Below, piece after piece: positions 8,112-16,033 of a stretch of DNA of 37,004 nucleotides. The notes under the pieces are model-generated. The model made no database searches, was not told the origin of the DNA, and saw nothing but the letters and a program-made list of their open reading frames with translations. Both the position numbers and the translations under genes were made by a program. Each line of letters opens with the position of its first letter. Within the stretch, counting starts at the first letter, position 1. Origin of the DNA: a virus; IMG/VR virus record IMGVR_UViG_3300042946_000686, positions 1 to 37,004 of that record, one strand, 5' to 3'.

Positions 8112-9812
8112 ATGGACCCGGCGCTCGAGCACAGGACCCGACTGGGCGTCGTCGTCACGGACGGCAGGGGGTATTCCCAGCGGTGGGGCGCCGACGACCC
8201 GGACGCCGACAACGTGCCGACGCGGATGTCGTTCAGCACGTCGATCCCGGGCGGGTTCAAGGACTGCAACGTGACGCTCCCCCGCCAGATCACCGAGGAC
8301 TACCCCGACCTGTCGCTGCTGGCCGACGTCAAGGTCGCCGGGCCTGGCGGCCAGACCGCGTGGGAGGGCAGGGTCGCCCAACTCCCGCGCAGTCACGGCG
8401 ACGCGAAGGCGATCACGGTGGGGTCCGTCGGGTGGTCGGCGCACCTGCGCGACGACGCGTCGTTCCGCGAGGTGTACGTCGACCGGGACCTCGCAAGGTG
8501 GGGTCCGTCCAGTTCCTACCGCAAACTGCTCCTCATCGGCGGGTTCTCGCAGAACGTGACCGACTCGTCGACCAACCCAGACACGTCGTCTGGGGCGCCC
8601 GCGCTGTACACGTCGATCGACGGCGCGTGGGGATCGGGTGCCGCGCAGATCGCCGAGGCCACCTACGACGCGGGCGACGGCGTGACCATCGGGTCCGTGT
8701 ACTACGCGTGGTCGCAGGCGCTGCAGGGACCGGTGTGGAACGACGCCACGTACGGGTCCAACTGGTCGTGGACCGTCGCGGTCGGGACCGACGACACGTT
8801 CACCGCGCTGGACGTCACGGCCAACCTCAGGGCAGCGGGCCCGGGGACCGGCACGCTGTCGTCGACCACGACGACCCGTCGGTTCGCCAAGGTCGCGCTG
8901 TCGTACCTCACGTCGCCGGGCGGCGTCCCCGGCAAGCTGAACCCGATCGCGTGGACGTGCCTCGCCGTGTACGGGAACCACGGCCTGACCAAACGCGGGG
9001 CCGACTCGGCCACCGGCGCGCGCGGGTTCTACGCGTCCGACGTCATCGCGGACGTGGTCGCCCGGGCCGCGCCGCTTGTGAACTTCACGACCGGGTCGGA
9101 TGGTTCCATTGAGAACTCGTTCTTCGTGATCCCGCAGCTGTCCCTCAACGACCCGGTCACGGCCGAGGACGCGATCCTCGCGGCCAACGCGTACCACCTG
9201 TGGGAGTGGGGCGTGTACGACGAGCGCACCTTTTTCTGGCGCCAGCCCGACCCCGACCGTCTCGTGTACGAGGCCCGACTGTCGGACGGCGCGTCGGTCG
9301 AGCTCGAGGGCCAGCAGGCCGAGACGTCGTACAACGGCGTCGTCGTCAAGTACAAGGACCCGTCCGGCCAGACCGCCACGGTCGGACCGCCCGGGTCTGG
9401 CTCGTCCAGCACGGACGCGTCGCTGGCCGACACGTCCGACACGAACCCCGTCAACGCCGCGGGCGTGCCGCGCCGCTGGGCGGTCCTCGACATCTCGCAG
9501 ACCACCACCGCCGCCGGGGCGATCCAACTCGGGGCCACGTGGCTCGCGGAGCAGGCGCTGCCCGCCCGGCGCGGCCAGCTGACGCTGACGGGCGAGGTCG
9601 AGCACCCGACCGAGGGGCGCGTCCCCGTGTGGCGGGTGCGCGCTGGGGATCACATCCGCATCGCGGACTTCCCAGCCGACGTGGCGCGCCGCATCATTGA
9701 GACCGACTACGACCACGAGACGCGCACCATCACCTTGTCGCTGGACAACCGCGCGTTTAAGCTCGAGGCGATACTTGAGCGGCTCGGCGTGTCGCTGGTG
9801 GGGGTGATCTAA
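8112..9812 (+). CDS. Tail tip / minor tail protein
   Basis: The product is 566 residues, starting at ATG 8112 immediately after the preceding TAG. It is mostly beta-type sequence with an N-terminal segment typical of hub-like minor tail proteins (about residues 1-120, with [12 protein letters not shown]). A Ser/Gly/Asp-rich linker lies around 420-440, and a C-terminal OB- or barrel-like stretch ([16 protein letters not shown], about 510-525) resembles that of tail hub or siphovirus Gp37/ReqiPepy6-like proteins. Its position between the carbohydrate-binding tail protein and a small possible fibre protein supports a baseplate role. No enzymatic motif is evident. Confidence 0.7.
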   Translation: MDPALEHRTRLGVVVTDGRGYSQRWGADDPDADNVPTRMSFSTSIPGGFKDCNVTLPRQITEDYPDLSLLADVKVAGPGGQTAWEGRVAQLPRSHGDAKAITVGSVGWSAHLRDDASFREVYVDRDLARWGPSSSYRKLLLIGGFSQNVTDSSTNPDTSSGAPALYTSIDGAWGSGAAQIAEATYDAGDGVTIGSVYYAWSQALQGPVWNDATYGSNWSWTVAVGTDDTFTALDVTANLRAAGPGTGTLSSTTTTRRFAKVALSYLTSPGGVPGKLNPIAWTCLAVYGNHGLTKRGADSATGARGFYASDVIADVVARAAPLVNFTTGSDGSIENSFFVIPQLSLNDPVTAEDAILAANAYHLWEWGVYDERTFFWRQPDPDRLVYEARLSDGASVELEGQQAETSYNGVVVKYKDPSGQTATVGPPGSGSSSTDASLADTSDTNPVNAAGVPRRWAVLDISQTTTAAGAIQLGATWLAEQALPARRGQLTLTGEVEHPTEGRVPVWRVRAGDHIRIADFPADVARRIIETDYDHETRTITLSLDNRAFKLEAILERLGVSLVGVI

Positions 9813-10106
9813 GTGGCGAAACTGCTCACCGAGAGCGGGTTCCTGTACGACATCGCGTACGGCACGACCAACGTGTCGGTGTCGGCCTCGGCCGCCGGGA
9901 CCCAGACCGTGAACATCGCGTGGGGGAACTACGCCCCGACCGCGGTCGTCGCGTCGCCCTCCGACGGGTCCAACTACGCGGCCCAGACCAACACGTACAC
10001 GACTTCGGGCGGCGACGGCCGGTTCACCATCCGCGTCCGCCATATCGACAACACCTCCCAGACGACGACGGTCACGGTGGCGTGGATCGCCATGAGGACC
10101 GTCTAG
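9813..10106 (+). CDS. Small beta-rich tail-end protein
   Basis: The product is 97 residues from GTG 9813, directly after the TAA of the preceding gene. It is almost entirely Thr/Ser/Val-rich beta sequence with no helix-forming stretch, as in small receptor-binding tips or virion decoration proteins. It is the last apparent structural gene before the lysis block. The role is inferred from composition and location only. Confidence 0.6.
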   Translation: MAKLLTESGFLYDIAYGTTNVSVSASAAGTQTVNIAWGNYAPTAVVASPSDGSNYAAQTNTYTTSGGDGRFTIRVRHIDNTSQTTTVTVAWIAMRTV

Positions 10107-10141
10107 CGCCGGGATCGACTACGACTACGAGAGAACAATGG

Positions 10142-10342
10142 ATGACAACAACCAACAACGACAACTCCAAGCAAAGGCGCCTCCCGGAATGGCTGGGGGC
10201 GTTCATCCTCGTGGCGCTGACCGGAACGGCCATTTGGGACCAGATAACGACTGGTTCAGTGGACCGCTTCCTGGCTTCGGCGCTCGTCACGACCGCCGCA
10301 GCCCTGCTCGGCGTAAGGCTGGACAAATGGTTCAGGAACTGA
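10142..10342 (+). CDS. Probable holin-like membrane protein
   Basis: The product is 66 residues, starting at ATG 10142. An alternative ATG at 10138 is in another frame and encodes non-membrane sequence. The N-terminus is polar (residues 1-15). Two hydrophobic segments follow (about 18-33 and 42-58), separated by a short polar turn, and the protein ends with a basic Lys-Trp-Phe-Arg tail. The size, topology and position directly before two cell-wall hydrolases fit a holin. Family membership cannot be named from sequence alone. Confidence 0.65.
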   Translation: MTTTNNDNSKQRRLPEWLGAFILVALTGTAIWDQITTGSVDRFLASALVTTAAALLGVRLDKWFRN

Positions 10343-10413
10343 TCGCCCACAGGTGCGCGACGATCGGGACCCTCATCGGGGTCGCCGTGTCGTTCTTCGC
10401 ATTCTGGGCCTGA
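10327..10413 (+). CDS. Single-span membrane peptide in the lysis block
   Basis: The product is 28 residues and overlaps the holin-like gene by 16 bases in another frame. After nine polar residues there is one hydrophobic span (ATIGTLIGVAVSFFAFWA) running to the C-terminus. It could be a second holin component or antiholin, but such tiny reading frames can be fortuitous. The membrane character and placement are the only support. Confidence 0.4.
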   Translation: MVQELIAHRCATIGTLIGVAVSFFAFWA

Positions 10414-10432
10414 CAACGAACGGAGGACACGA

Positions 10433-10792
10433 ATGAGCAAGAAATCGAAGCGCCGGGGAGTGTTCCCTCGCGGGGAGCGCACCCAGACCACTTACACGTA
10501 CGCCCGCAGGATCGCGGACAAGTTCGGCCTCCGCATAACGTCGATCTACCGATCGCCCGAGCACAACGCCGCCATCGGCGGCGCGCCGAACTCGTACCAC
10601 ACCCGCGGTCTGGCGGTCGATCTCGTCCCCGCCGACGGGAACTGGTCGCGGCTCGACAAGGTCGTGCTGTGGGTGCGGCTGCGGTTCTCGGGCAGGTTCG
10701 CCGAGGTGCTGTGGCGGACGACGGGCCACTACGACCACCTCCACATCGCGTTCCGCCCCGGGCGGGCCAGGCCCAGCCGGAAAGTCATCTGA
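10433..10792 (+). CDS. Endolysin: M15-family peptidase (D-Ala-D-Ala / L-Ala-D-Glu type)
   Basis: The product is 119 residues, with ATG 10433 preceded by GGAGG at good spacing. The zinc-peptidase motif SYHTRGLAVDL gives His56 and Asp63, and HYDHLHIAF supplies the third ligand (His104) and catalytic region (100-107). These are the hallmarks of Peptidase M15 enzymes that cut peptidoglycan stem peptides. There is no signal peptide, so export would need the holin. Its stop overlaps the amidase start, giving a two-enzyme lysis cassette. Confidence 0.85.
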   Translation: MSKKSKRRGVFPRGERTQTTYTYARRIADKFGLRITSIYRSPEHNAAIGGAPNSYHTRGLAVDLVPADGNWSRLDKVVLWVRLRFSGRFAEVLWRTTGHYDHLHIAFRPGRARPSRKVI

Positions 10793-11382
10793 TGGCGGTC
10801 CCCCGTCGACTGAGGCCGAACGTCGTCGTCCGCGAGGACAGCCCGAACGCGTCGCAGCGCTCGCCGGGCGGGATCCGCCTGATCGTCGTCCACAGCACCG
10901 AGTCGCACAACCGACCGGGACCGTCCGACCTCGAGTCGATCGCCAACTGGTTCTCGCGGCCAGAGGCGCAGTCGTCGTCGCACGTGTGCACCGACGCCGA
11001 CGGCAACAGCGCCCGGTTCGTGCCCGACCGACTGAAGGCGTGGCATTGCGCGGGGTACAACTCGGCGTCGCTGGGCGTCGAGCAGATCGGGTACGCCGCG
11101 GCCGGGTGGCTGAAGTGGCGCCAGAACGACCTCGAGCTGTGGGAGACCGCCCGCTGGATCGCCGAGTGGTCTATCCGCCACGACATCCCGATCAGGCGTG
11201 GGATCGTCGCCAACGGGTCGGTGATCCGTTCGGGGGTCGTCAAGCACTCGCAGCTGGGGGCCATCGGGGGGAACCACGGCGACCCGGGCCGGTACCCGTT
11301 GACGCTCGTCCTCCACCGAGCGCGCGCCATCCGACGGGCGCGCCGCCGCAGACTTCGCACAACGGGCCGCAAGGCCCACTGA
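10792..11382 (+). CDS. Endolysin: N-acetylmuramoyl-L-alanine amidase (Amidase_2 / PGRP fold)
   Basis: The product is 196 residues. ATG 10792 shares one base with the M15 stop. The zinc ligands of this fold can be placed as His34 in IVVHSTE, His152 in KHSQLG and Asp164 in NHGDPG. The GVEQIG segment (95-100) carries the usual helix residue. The enzyme would cleave the bond between muramic acid and the stem peptide. The C-terminal 25 residues are very Arg-rich and may bind the polyanionic wall or membrane. There is no secretion signal. Pairing of a peptidase and an amidase as separate genes is notable. Confidence 0.88.
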   Translation: MAVPRRLRPNVVVREDSPNASQRSPGGIRLIVVHSTESHNRPGPSDLESIANWFSRPEAQSSSHVCTDADGNSARFVPDRLKAWHCAGYNSASLGVEQIGYAAAGWLKWRQNDLELWETARWIAEWSIRHDIPIRRGIVANGSVIRSGVVKHSQLGAIGGNHGDPGRYPLTLVLHRARAIRRARRRRLRTTGRKAH

Positions 11383-11397
11383 CAAAGGAGGAACGGC

Positions 11398-11556
11398 ATG
11401 GACAAGGTGAACCAGTACAGGAAGGCCATCGTGGCCGTCGTCGGCGCGGTCGTAGCCGTGCTCGCGGCGTTCGGGGTGGTCGTCGACAGCGGGGTGTCGC
11501 AGGCCGTCGTGGCCGTCGCCACCGCCGCCTTCGTCTACCTCGTGCCCAACGGGTAG
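11398..11556 (+). CDS. Small membrane protein, second holin candidate
   Basis: The product is 52 residues, with AAAGGAGGAAC before ATG 11398, a near-perfect SD. The N-terminus is charged (MDKVNQYRK), and two Val/Ala-rich hydrophobic spans follow (about 10-27 and 33-49), ending Val-Pro-Asn-Gly. This layout is common among short phage membrane proteins placed after endolysins in actinophages and annotated as holins. Together with the gene at 10142 the phage would have two candidates. Confidence 0.7.
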   Translation: MDKVNQYRKAIVAVVGAVVAVLAAFGVVVDSGVSQAVVAVATAAFVYLVPNG

Positions 11557-11578
11557 CGACAAGGGGATCGGGCGCCAC

Positions 11579-11896
11579 GTGCCCAACAACAACGCCCGCC
11601 GGGGCGCGCAGAGGGAACGGCAGTTGAAGGCCGCCTACGAGGCCCGGGGGTGGCGCGTCGTGCGCGCCGCCGGGTCCAAGGGCGCCGCCGACCTCGTGTG
11701 CGGGAAGGCGGGATACATGACTCAGGCCGTCCAGCTCAAGTCTGGGCGGTCGCAGTGGCCGAGCCCGCGCGAACGCGCGGCGCTCGACGAGTTCGCAAGG
11801 GCGGCCGGGTGGCTGCCGATCATCGTGTGGTGGCCGCCGGATCGCCAGGGGCCGCGATACCTACCGAGGGAGGTGTGGCCGGATGGGAGCGCGTAA
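11579..11896 (+). CDS. Holliday-junction-resolvase-like nuclease
   Basis: The product is 105 residues from GTG 11579. The pattern NARRGAQRERQLKAAYEARGWRVVRAAGSKGAADLVC...QAVQLKSG matches the small PD-(D/E)xK resolvase/VRR-Nuc-like fold: an early Glu (Glu13), the GAADLV core aspartate (Asp37), and a downstream Q-x-K (Gln51-Lys53) in the place of the E-x-K pair. Such enzymes trim branched DNA before packaging. It overlaps the next gene by 14 bases. The replacement of the canonical Glu by Gln in the E-x-K strand is worth noting. Function is inferred from the motif pattern. Confidence 0.6.
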   Translation: MPNNNARRGAQRERQLKAAYEARGWRVVRAAGSKGAADLVCGKAGYMTQAVQLKSGRSQWPSPRERAALDEFARAAGWLPIIVWWPPDRQGPRYLPREVWPDGSA

Positions 11897-13124
11897 GAGG
11901 TACGAGTACCCGCCAGACCACGAGCTGATCGTCATGGTCAACGAGAAGGGGTCGTCCGCCGTCGCCGACGAGCTCGGCGTGTCCCGCGGGGCAGTCGACA
12001 ATCAGGTCCGCCGCATCAGACGGCGCCGTGCCGAGGTGTCGCCGCCCGGGGTGTCGACCGACGGGTTCATCACCACCGTCGCGTCCGACCCGGCCGACCA
12101 GCCGCCCGCGCCGTGGAAGCCGGAGTCGCTGCTTCAGGCGCACGGCCTGGACCCGGACGAGTGGGTGATCCTGCGGGTCCGTGCGAACCGATGGGGCGAG
12201 CCGGACGCCCCGAACCACCAGCTGCGGGTGGAGTGCGCCCCGAAGGCCGGGATCGTGTCGGTCCCGGACCCGACCGAGTGGACGCCGCCGCCCAAGCCCA
12301 AGAAGCGGCGCCCGACCAATAATGACCCGGCGAAGGTCGTCGTGTGCGGCGACCACCACGCCCCCCACCACGACCGCACGCTCCACCGCCTGTTCTGCGA
12401 ATGGCTGGCCGACGAGCGCCCCGACGAGGGGGTGCTTCTCGGCGACCTGATCGACGCGACCACCGTGTCGCGGCACCGCCCCCGCGACGGGTGGGACCAA
12501 GACCTCAACACGGGACTGCGCGCGGCGTTCGAGATCCTGATGGACTACCGCCACGCGTCGCCCGACACCCGGTGGACGCTACTGCCGGGGAACCACGACA
12601 GCAGGATCCAGTATGCGGTGATCGACAACGTCCGGGGACTCCACGGCATCCGAGCCGCCGACGACGACGTCCCGGCGCTGTCGCTGCGGCGGCTGCTGCA
12701 CCTCGACGAGCTCGGGATCGCGTTCGCCGCGGACCACGACGCCGACTGGGACACCGCCCGCGCGGTCATCTCGCGGCGCCTCGTCGCGCGGCACGGGGTG
12801 TCGACGTCCAAGAACGCGACCCAGGTGCTGCTTTCCAAGTTGGCGTCCACGTCCACCATCCAAGGGCACTCTCACAGGCTCGGCGTGGACTACAGGACCG
12901 AGCACGACGAGATCGACCTCGAGGCCCCGACGTCGACGCGGATGGGCGCCGAAGCGGGTTGCATGGCGCAGATCAGCGACGGCCTCGGGTACACGGTCCA
13001 GCCCGACTGGCAGCAGGGGGCGCTGCTCAACTGGGTGTACCCCGACGGGGACTTCCTGACCGCGCCGATCGTGTACGTGCCAGGCCGGCTGCTGGCGCCG
13101 AACGGGCGCCGCTACGAGGCCTAA
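11883..13124 (+). CDS. Calcineurin-like metallophosphoesterase with N-terminal HTH segment
   Basis: The product is 413 residues. The metallophosphoesterase core is complete: GDHHAPHH (156-163), GDLID (187-191), GNHD (236-239) and GHSHR (328-332), which together bind two metal ions. The first 50 residues resemble an HTH (SSAVADELGVSRGAVDNQVRR) and precede a Pro-rich linker. Phage enzymes of this family are thought to act as phosphodiesterases or nucleases on DNA or nucleotides. An N-terminal HTH would direct it to DNA. It is the last rightward gene before the terminator. Confidence 0.85.
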   Translation: MGARKRYEYPPDHELIVMVNEKGSSAVADELGVSRGAVDNQVRRIRRRRAEVSPPGVSTDGFITTVASDPADQPPAPWKPESLLQAHGLDPDEWVILRVRANRWGEPDAPNHQLRVECAPKAGIVSVPDPTEWTPPPKPKKRRPTNNDPAKVVVCGDHHAPHHDRTLHRLFCEWLADERPDEGVLLGDLIDATTVSRHRPRDGWDQDLNTGLRAAFEILMDYRHASPDTRWTLLPGNHDSRIQYAVIDNVRGLHGIRAADDDVPALSLRRLLHLDELGIAFAADHDADWDTARAVISRRLVARHGVSTSKNATQVLLSKLASTSTIQGHSHRLGVDYRTEHDEIDLEAPTSTRMGAEAGCMAQISDGLGYTVQPDWQQGALLNWVYPDGDFLTAPIVYVPGRLLAPNGRRYEA

Positions 13125-13131
13125 ACAACCG

Positions 13132-13171
13132 ACCCCTCCGACGCCGTACGAATAAACGGCGCCGAAGGGGT
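13132..13171. terminator. Bidirectional hairpin terminator between convergent blocks
   Basis: The arms 13132-13147 and 13156-13171 pair at 14 of 16 positions around the A-rich 8-base loop ACGAATAA. The hairpin lies 8 bases past the stop of the metallophosphoesterase and just beyond the end of the leftward block. No U run follows on either side, as is common in high-GC genomes. Confidence 0.75.
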
Positions 13172-13175
13172 GCGG

Positions 13176-13367
13176 CTACCCACGGAGGATCTTGTGGACG
13201 GTCACGCGACTGATGCCCGCGACCTTGGCGATGTCGGACTTCGACATGCCGTCGCGGACCGCGTCCCGCACCGCGTCGGCCAGCGCCCCGGCCGCCGCCA
13301 CCTGCGCGTCGGCCGCGCGCCTTGACGCGTCACCAGTCCGCTTCAGGCGGGTCTCGATCCGCGTCAT
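13176..13367 (-). CDS. Small HTH DNA-binding protein
   Basis: The product is 63 residues. The start at 13367 overlaps the upstream gene's stop by ATGA. The C-terminal half is a clear resolvase/homeodomain-like HTH (GMSKSDIAKVAGISRVTVHKILRG, positions 40-63, which lies at 13176-13250). The N-terminal half is Ala/Arg-rich and helical, perhaps for dimerisation. It is last in the leftward operon and could regulate that operon or the divergent early promoters. A direct role as a lysogeny repressor is not supported by size or context. Confidence 0.75.
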   Translation of the reverse strand: MTRIETRLKRTGDASRRAADAQVAAAGALADAVRDAVRDGMSKSDIAKVAGISRVTVHKILRG

Positions 13368-13630
13368 GCCGAGTTCCCGTCCAAGTACATCACCGACACG
13401 GCGAGCAACCAGTCGTACCCCGCGCTCTTCGCCTCGGCCATGTACTGATCCACCACCTCGGTCGGGTTCCCGACGGCCCGCAGCTCGCGGGCCACGAACC
13501 CGATCACCGAGAACGCGTTCCCGTCGATCCCGACCATGTCGGACGACGACGCCTTCGGTTTCACCCACCCGTCGGGCACGCCGCCGGACTTGACGCCGTC
13601 GGCCGTCACGACCACGCGTCGGCCCGTCAT
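13364..13630 (-). CDS. Small protein of unknown function
   Basis: The product is 88 residues, starting at ATG 13630, with 4-base overlaps on both sides. The N-terminal part is a short beta-like stretch (RRVVVTADG). The C-terminal part is a helical segment with Tyr/Trp and a hydrophobic patch (YDWLLAVSVMYLDG). I recognise no family. The tight overlaps indicate translation coupling with both neighbours. Confidence 0.65.
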   Translation of the reverse strand: MTGRRVVVTADGVKSGGVPDGWVKPKASSSDMVGIDGNAFSVIGFVARELRAVGNPTEVVDQYMAEAKSAGYDWLLAVSVMYLDGNSA

Positions 13631-13923
13631 CCCTCGCTCCCGTTCCGCACGTGAGCGTGGAACACGTCCCACGACCTCCGCCAGAGGTCGCAGTGCGCGT
13701 CGTTGGTCACGTCGACCTCCACCGCCGCGACCTGTCGGATGGCCTCGGCCATCACGACGTTGGCGTCGCAGAAGTCGTGGCTCGGGCACCCCGTCACCGA
13801 GCCGGGCTGCTCCTTCACGCGACGGATCACCTCCCGCCACTCGTCATCGTCCAACCACCCCTTCAGCAGCGTGGCGAACACGTTGGCGATCCCGTTCGGG
13901 TCCGCGTCGATTTTGGTCGTCAT
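13627..13923 (-). CDS. Small acidic protein of unknown function
   Basis: There are two in-frame ATGs. The one at 13929 is only one base from the AAAGGAG at 13931-13937, while the one at 13923 has 7-base spacing and is preferred, giving 98 residues. The sequence is helical and Trp/Asp rich (WLDDDEW, CDLWRRSWDVFHAHV), with three cysteines. It is the first gene behind hairpin/promoter cassette A. The function is unknown. Confidence 0.65.
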   Translation of the reverse strand: MTTKIDADPNGIANVFATLLKGWLDDDEWREVIRRVKEQPGSVTGCPSHDFCDANVVMAEAIRQVAAVEVDVTNDAHCDLWRRSWDVFHAHVRNGSEG

Positions 13924-13942
13924 CGTCATACTCCTTTCGTGC

Positions 13943-14005
13943 GACTATGGCTCGTCAGCGACGGTTCGTCACGCCGTCGGACAGCCGCCACGGATCGGCG
14001 GCTGT
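13943..14005 (-). promoter_or_regulatory. Hairpin-promoter cassette A (leftward)
   Basis: Reading leftward, this holds a 9-bp perfect hairpin (arms 13981-13989 and 13997-14005), then GTGACG, 17 bases, and CATAGT as -35 and -10 candidates. The 18 bases 13943-13960 are identical to 14726-14743 in cassette B, and the hairpins differ in sequence but not in position. It likely ends transcription of the gene at 14015 and restarts it for the three genes below. Confidence 0.65.
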
Positions 14006-14014
14006 TTCGCCCCA

Positions 14015-14380
14015 CTACGCGCGGCCCACCCCCAACCAGTCGCGGGCATCCGCGAAGTCGTCGGGGTCGTACCCGCACGTGGACAGCACGGGCGGCGCGT
14101 CGGCGATGCCGTACGCTTCCGTGAACGGCAGGTCCAGCGACCCGTACCCGTGGAGCGTCAACGCCACCTTGCGGTCCACGACGACCTCGAGGTGGTAGCC
14201 GTCGGGGAACTTCGACAGGAACACGTACCCCGTGGGAACGACCGCGCACCAGTGGTCGGTCCCGAGCCGTTCCCACCCCTTGCCGAACCCACACCTGCCG
14301 TACGCTTCCACCATGTCGACGAGCGGCATGTCCACCCGCTCGCCGCCCTTCGGGATGCCCCACTCGCTCGTGCCCGTCAC
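14015..14380 (-). CDS. Protein of unknown function
   Basis: The product is 121 residues from GTG 14380, which overlaps the stop of the upstream gene by 4 bases (GTGA). The sequence mixes aromatic and Gly-rich segments (YGRCGFGKGWERLGTDHWCAVVPTGY) with a central beta-hairpin-like stretch and an acidic C-terminus (YDPDDFADARDW). Three cysteines are not arranged as a recognised metal site. No family is recognised. It ends just before hairpin/promoter cassette A. Confidence 0.65.
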   Translation of the reverse strand: MTGTSEWGIPKGGERVDMPLVDMVEAYGRCGFGKGWERLGTDHWCAVVPTGYVFLSKFPDGYHLEVVVDRKVALTLHGYGSLDLPFTEAYGIADAPPVLSTCGYDPDDFADARDWLGVGRA

Positions 14381-14703
14381 GACGACACCTTGACGCGGCG
14401 ATCCTTGGCCGCGCGCTTGACGGCCTTGTAGGCCTGGCGGCCGATGAGCCCGGACACCCGTCCGAACGGGTCGAACGCGGGCGCGTACCGCTTGGTCCCG
14501 AACTGCTGGACCGCTTCGGCCATCTCGAGCGCTTGGTTGGCGGTCATCGTGACCGTCACCGTGACCGCCGTGTTGTGGACGAGCCGCGGGTGATCGCCCG
14601 CCCATTCGTAGGCGCCCTGACGCCACCACGACGCGCCGTCCACCCTGTTGTCCTTGAGCTCGTCCTCGCACAACGCGATGTACTGGTTGTTGTCCTCGTT
14701 CAT
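14377..14703 (-). CDS. Protein of unknown function
   Basis: The product is 108 residues. ATG 14703 is preferred over 14721 because GGAAGGGG sits 8 bases upstream of it. The N-terminus is acidic. The middle has a Thr/Val repeat-like strand (TAVTVTVTMT), and the C-terminus is strongly basic (Arg/Lys-rich, ending KVSS), so nucleic-acid binding is possible. It is the first gene after cassette B. No family is recognised. Confidence 0.65.
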   Translation of the reverse strand: MNEDNNQYIALCEDELKDNRVDGASWWRQGAYEWAGDHPRLVHNTAVTVTVTMTANQALEMAEAVQQFGTKRYAPAFDPFGRVSGLIGRQAYKAVKRAAKDRRVKVSS

Positions 14704-14725
14704 CGTTGGTTCCCCTTCCATTCGT

Positions 14726-14789
14726 GACTATGGCTCGTCAGCGCGGGGTCGTCACGCCCGCGGACACGGGGGCAGCGACGCCCCCGTGT
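14726..14789 (-). promoter_or_regulatory. Hairpin-promoter cassette B (leftward)
   Basis: It has the same architecture as cassette A: a 10-bp perfect hairpin (arms 14764-14773 and 14780-14789), then leftward GTGACG, a 17-base spacer and CATAGT. The 18 bases 14726-14743 match cassette A exactly. Repetition of both the promoter words and the hairpin position, with divergent hairpin sequence, argues for selection. Confidence 0.65.
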
Positions 14790-14795
14790 TTCGCC

Positions 14796-15335
14796 TTACG
14801 CGCGGTCGAACACCCGCGCGTCCGCCTTGCCGATGGGCGTCAACTTGCGCCCCTTGCGCTCCAGCCGCGCGACGTCGCCCTCGTGGGCGGCGTAGTGGAC
14901 GTGGTCGCCGTCCACCTCGAGGATCGTGACGCGCGTGTTCATCAGGTACGCGGGGCTGACCGTCTCGTTGAAGGCCGCCTCGCACCCCTCGGTGAGGGGC
15001 CACCCGCGGTCGACGTTCGGGTTGACTGGCACCCGCAGTCCGTCCTCCGTCGCTTCGACTTCCACGTGGTCGCCGCTCTGCCAGTCGGCGAGGGCCGTGG
15101 ACAACCCGCGGAGGTCCTTCATCCACCCGTCCACCCATTCGTTCGTCGTACCGTACCGACGGACCGCGACCATCCGCAGCACCTCCTTGACGGACTTGGG
15201 GGCGAGGTCGGCGACCATGCCGTCCATCGTCGTCCCAGACCCGTCGGCGTACCGCAGGCAGCCGTCGTCCACCATCAGCAGGTCGGACCCCCTGATGTTG
15301 TCCTTGTCCGCGTCGTTCTTGATGAGTACCTTCAT
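14796..15335 (-). CDS. Protein of unknown function
   Basis: The product is 179 residues with AAAGGAG seven bases before ATG 15335. The N-terminus forms a likely beta-hairpin (KVLIKND, LLMVDDGCLRYADG). A helical middle contains KSVKEVLRMVAVRR and a Trp-rich segment. The C-terminal 60 residues read like a small beta barrel (VTILEVDGDHVHYAAHEGDVARLERKG). I recognise no family. Confidence 0.68.
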   Translation of the reverse strand: MKVLIKNDADKDNIRGSDLLMVDDGCLRYADGSGTTMDGMVADLAPKSVKEVLRMVAVRRYGTTNEWVDGWMKDLRGLSTALADWQSGDHVEVEATEDGLRVPVNPNVDRGWPLTEGCEAAFNETVSPAYLMNTRVTILEVDGDHVHYAAHEGDVARLERKGRKLTPIGKADARVFDRA

Positions 15336-15364
15336 GTCATGCTCCTTTCGTTGGTTGGTTGGTA

Positions 15365-16033
15365 TCAGCCGAAGTCTTGCGACTCGGTCACGGTGCCGTC
15401 GGCGGCGAACACGGTCACCTCGAGGCCCAGCTCGCCGTTCAGGGCGTTGTACGCGAACGCCACCGACACCTTGCCGTCGGTCGGCGCCGCGAACCCGTCG
15501 CCGCGGCGGATCGACTCAAGGCCGTCCGCGTCAACCCACGCTTCGTCGTACGCGTTGGCCTGAGCGCGGATCGCGTTGACCTGCTCGTCGGTGATCCCGT
15601 CGAACATAGCGCGAAGGTCGCGCACGTGGAACGGGTGGTTGAGCGAGTCGGGCGCCACGCGGACGACGTCCAAGTGCGCCTCGTTGAGCAGGTAGTCGTG
15701 CGCCCAGATGATCTCGTTGTCCCACTCGTCGACGATCTCGTCGTCGTCGGAGACGGGGTCGTCCATCTTGACGTCCAAACTCGTCCCCGTGACGTACGAC
15801 CCGTCGTTCTTGGTTGCGGGTACGTAGGTCACGACCCCCGTGGCGCCCGCTTCGACGATGAACATCGGGAACCGCTCCACCGACCGCCTGAGGCGGACGC
15901 GGTCGCCCACTTTCAGCTCGCGGATCACCGTGTGGTCGACCTTCGGCGACGCGCCGCATTCGCCGCAGTGGTGCTCGCCCGGGGCGATGGGCGCCCCGCA
16001 CAAGCAGATGTTGGTTTCGTTGACTTCGTTCAT
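15365..16033 (-). CDS. Zinc-ribbon protein with SH3-like segment
   Basis: The product is 222 residues. ATG 16033 has AAGGGGG six bases upstream. Residues 9-27 carry two Cys pairs (CLCG and CGECG) forming a zinc ribbon. A KOW/SH3-like barrel follows (KVGDRVRLRRS...AGATGVVTYV, about 40-75), then an acidic Asp/Glu run and a mixed C-terminal domain. It is the first gene of the leftward block and is transcribed out of the repeat-rich divergent region. A role in binding nucleic acid or RNA polymerase is possible but unproven. Confidence 0.7.
   Translation of the reverse strand: MNEVNETNICLCGAPIAPGEHHCGECGASPKVDHTVIRELKVGDRVRLRRSVERFPMFIVEAGATGVVTYVPATKNDGSYVTGTSLDVKMDDPVSDDDEIVDEWDNEIIWAHDYLLNEAHLDVVRVAPDSLNHPFHVRDLRAMFDGITDEQVNAIRAQANAYDEAWVDADGLESIRRGDGFAAPTDGKVSVAFAYNALNGELGLEVTVFAADGTVTESQDFG

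Noticed and set aside
13176-16033. Lysogeny module (repressor, integrase) in the leftward block
   Set aside because: Only a 63-residue HTH protein is present. There are no integrase catalytic residues and no attachment-site signature.
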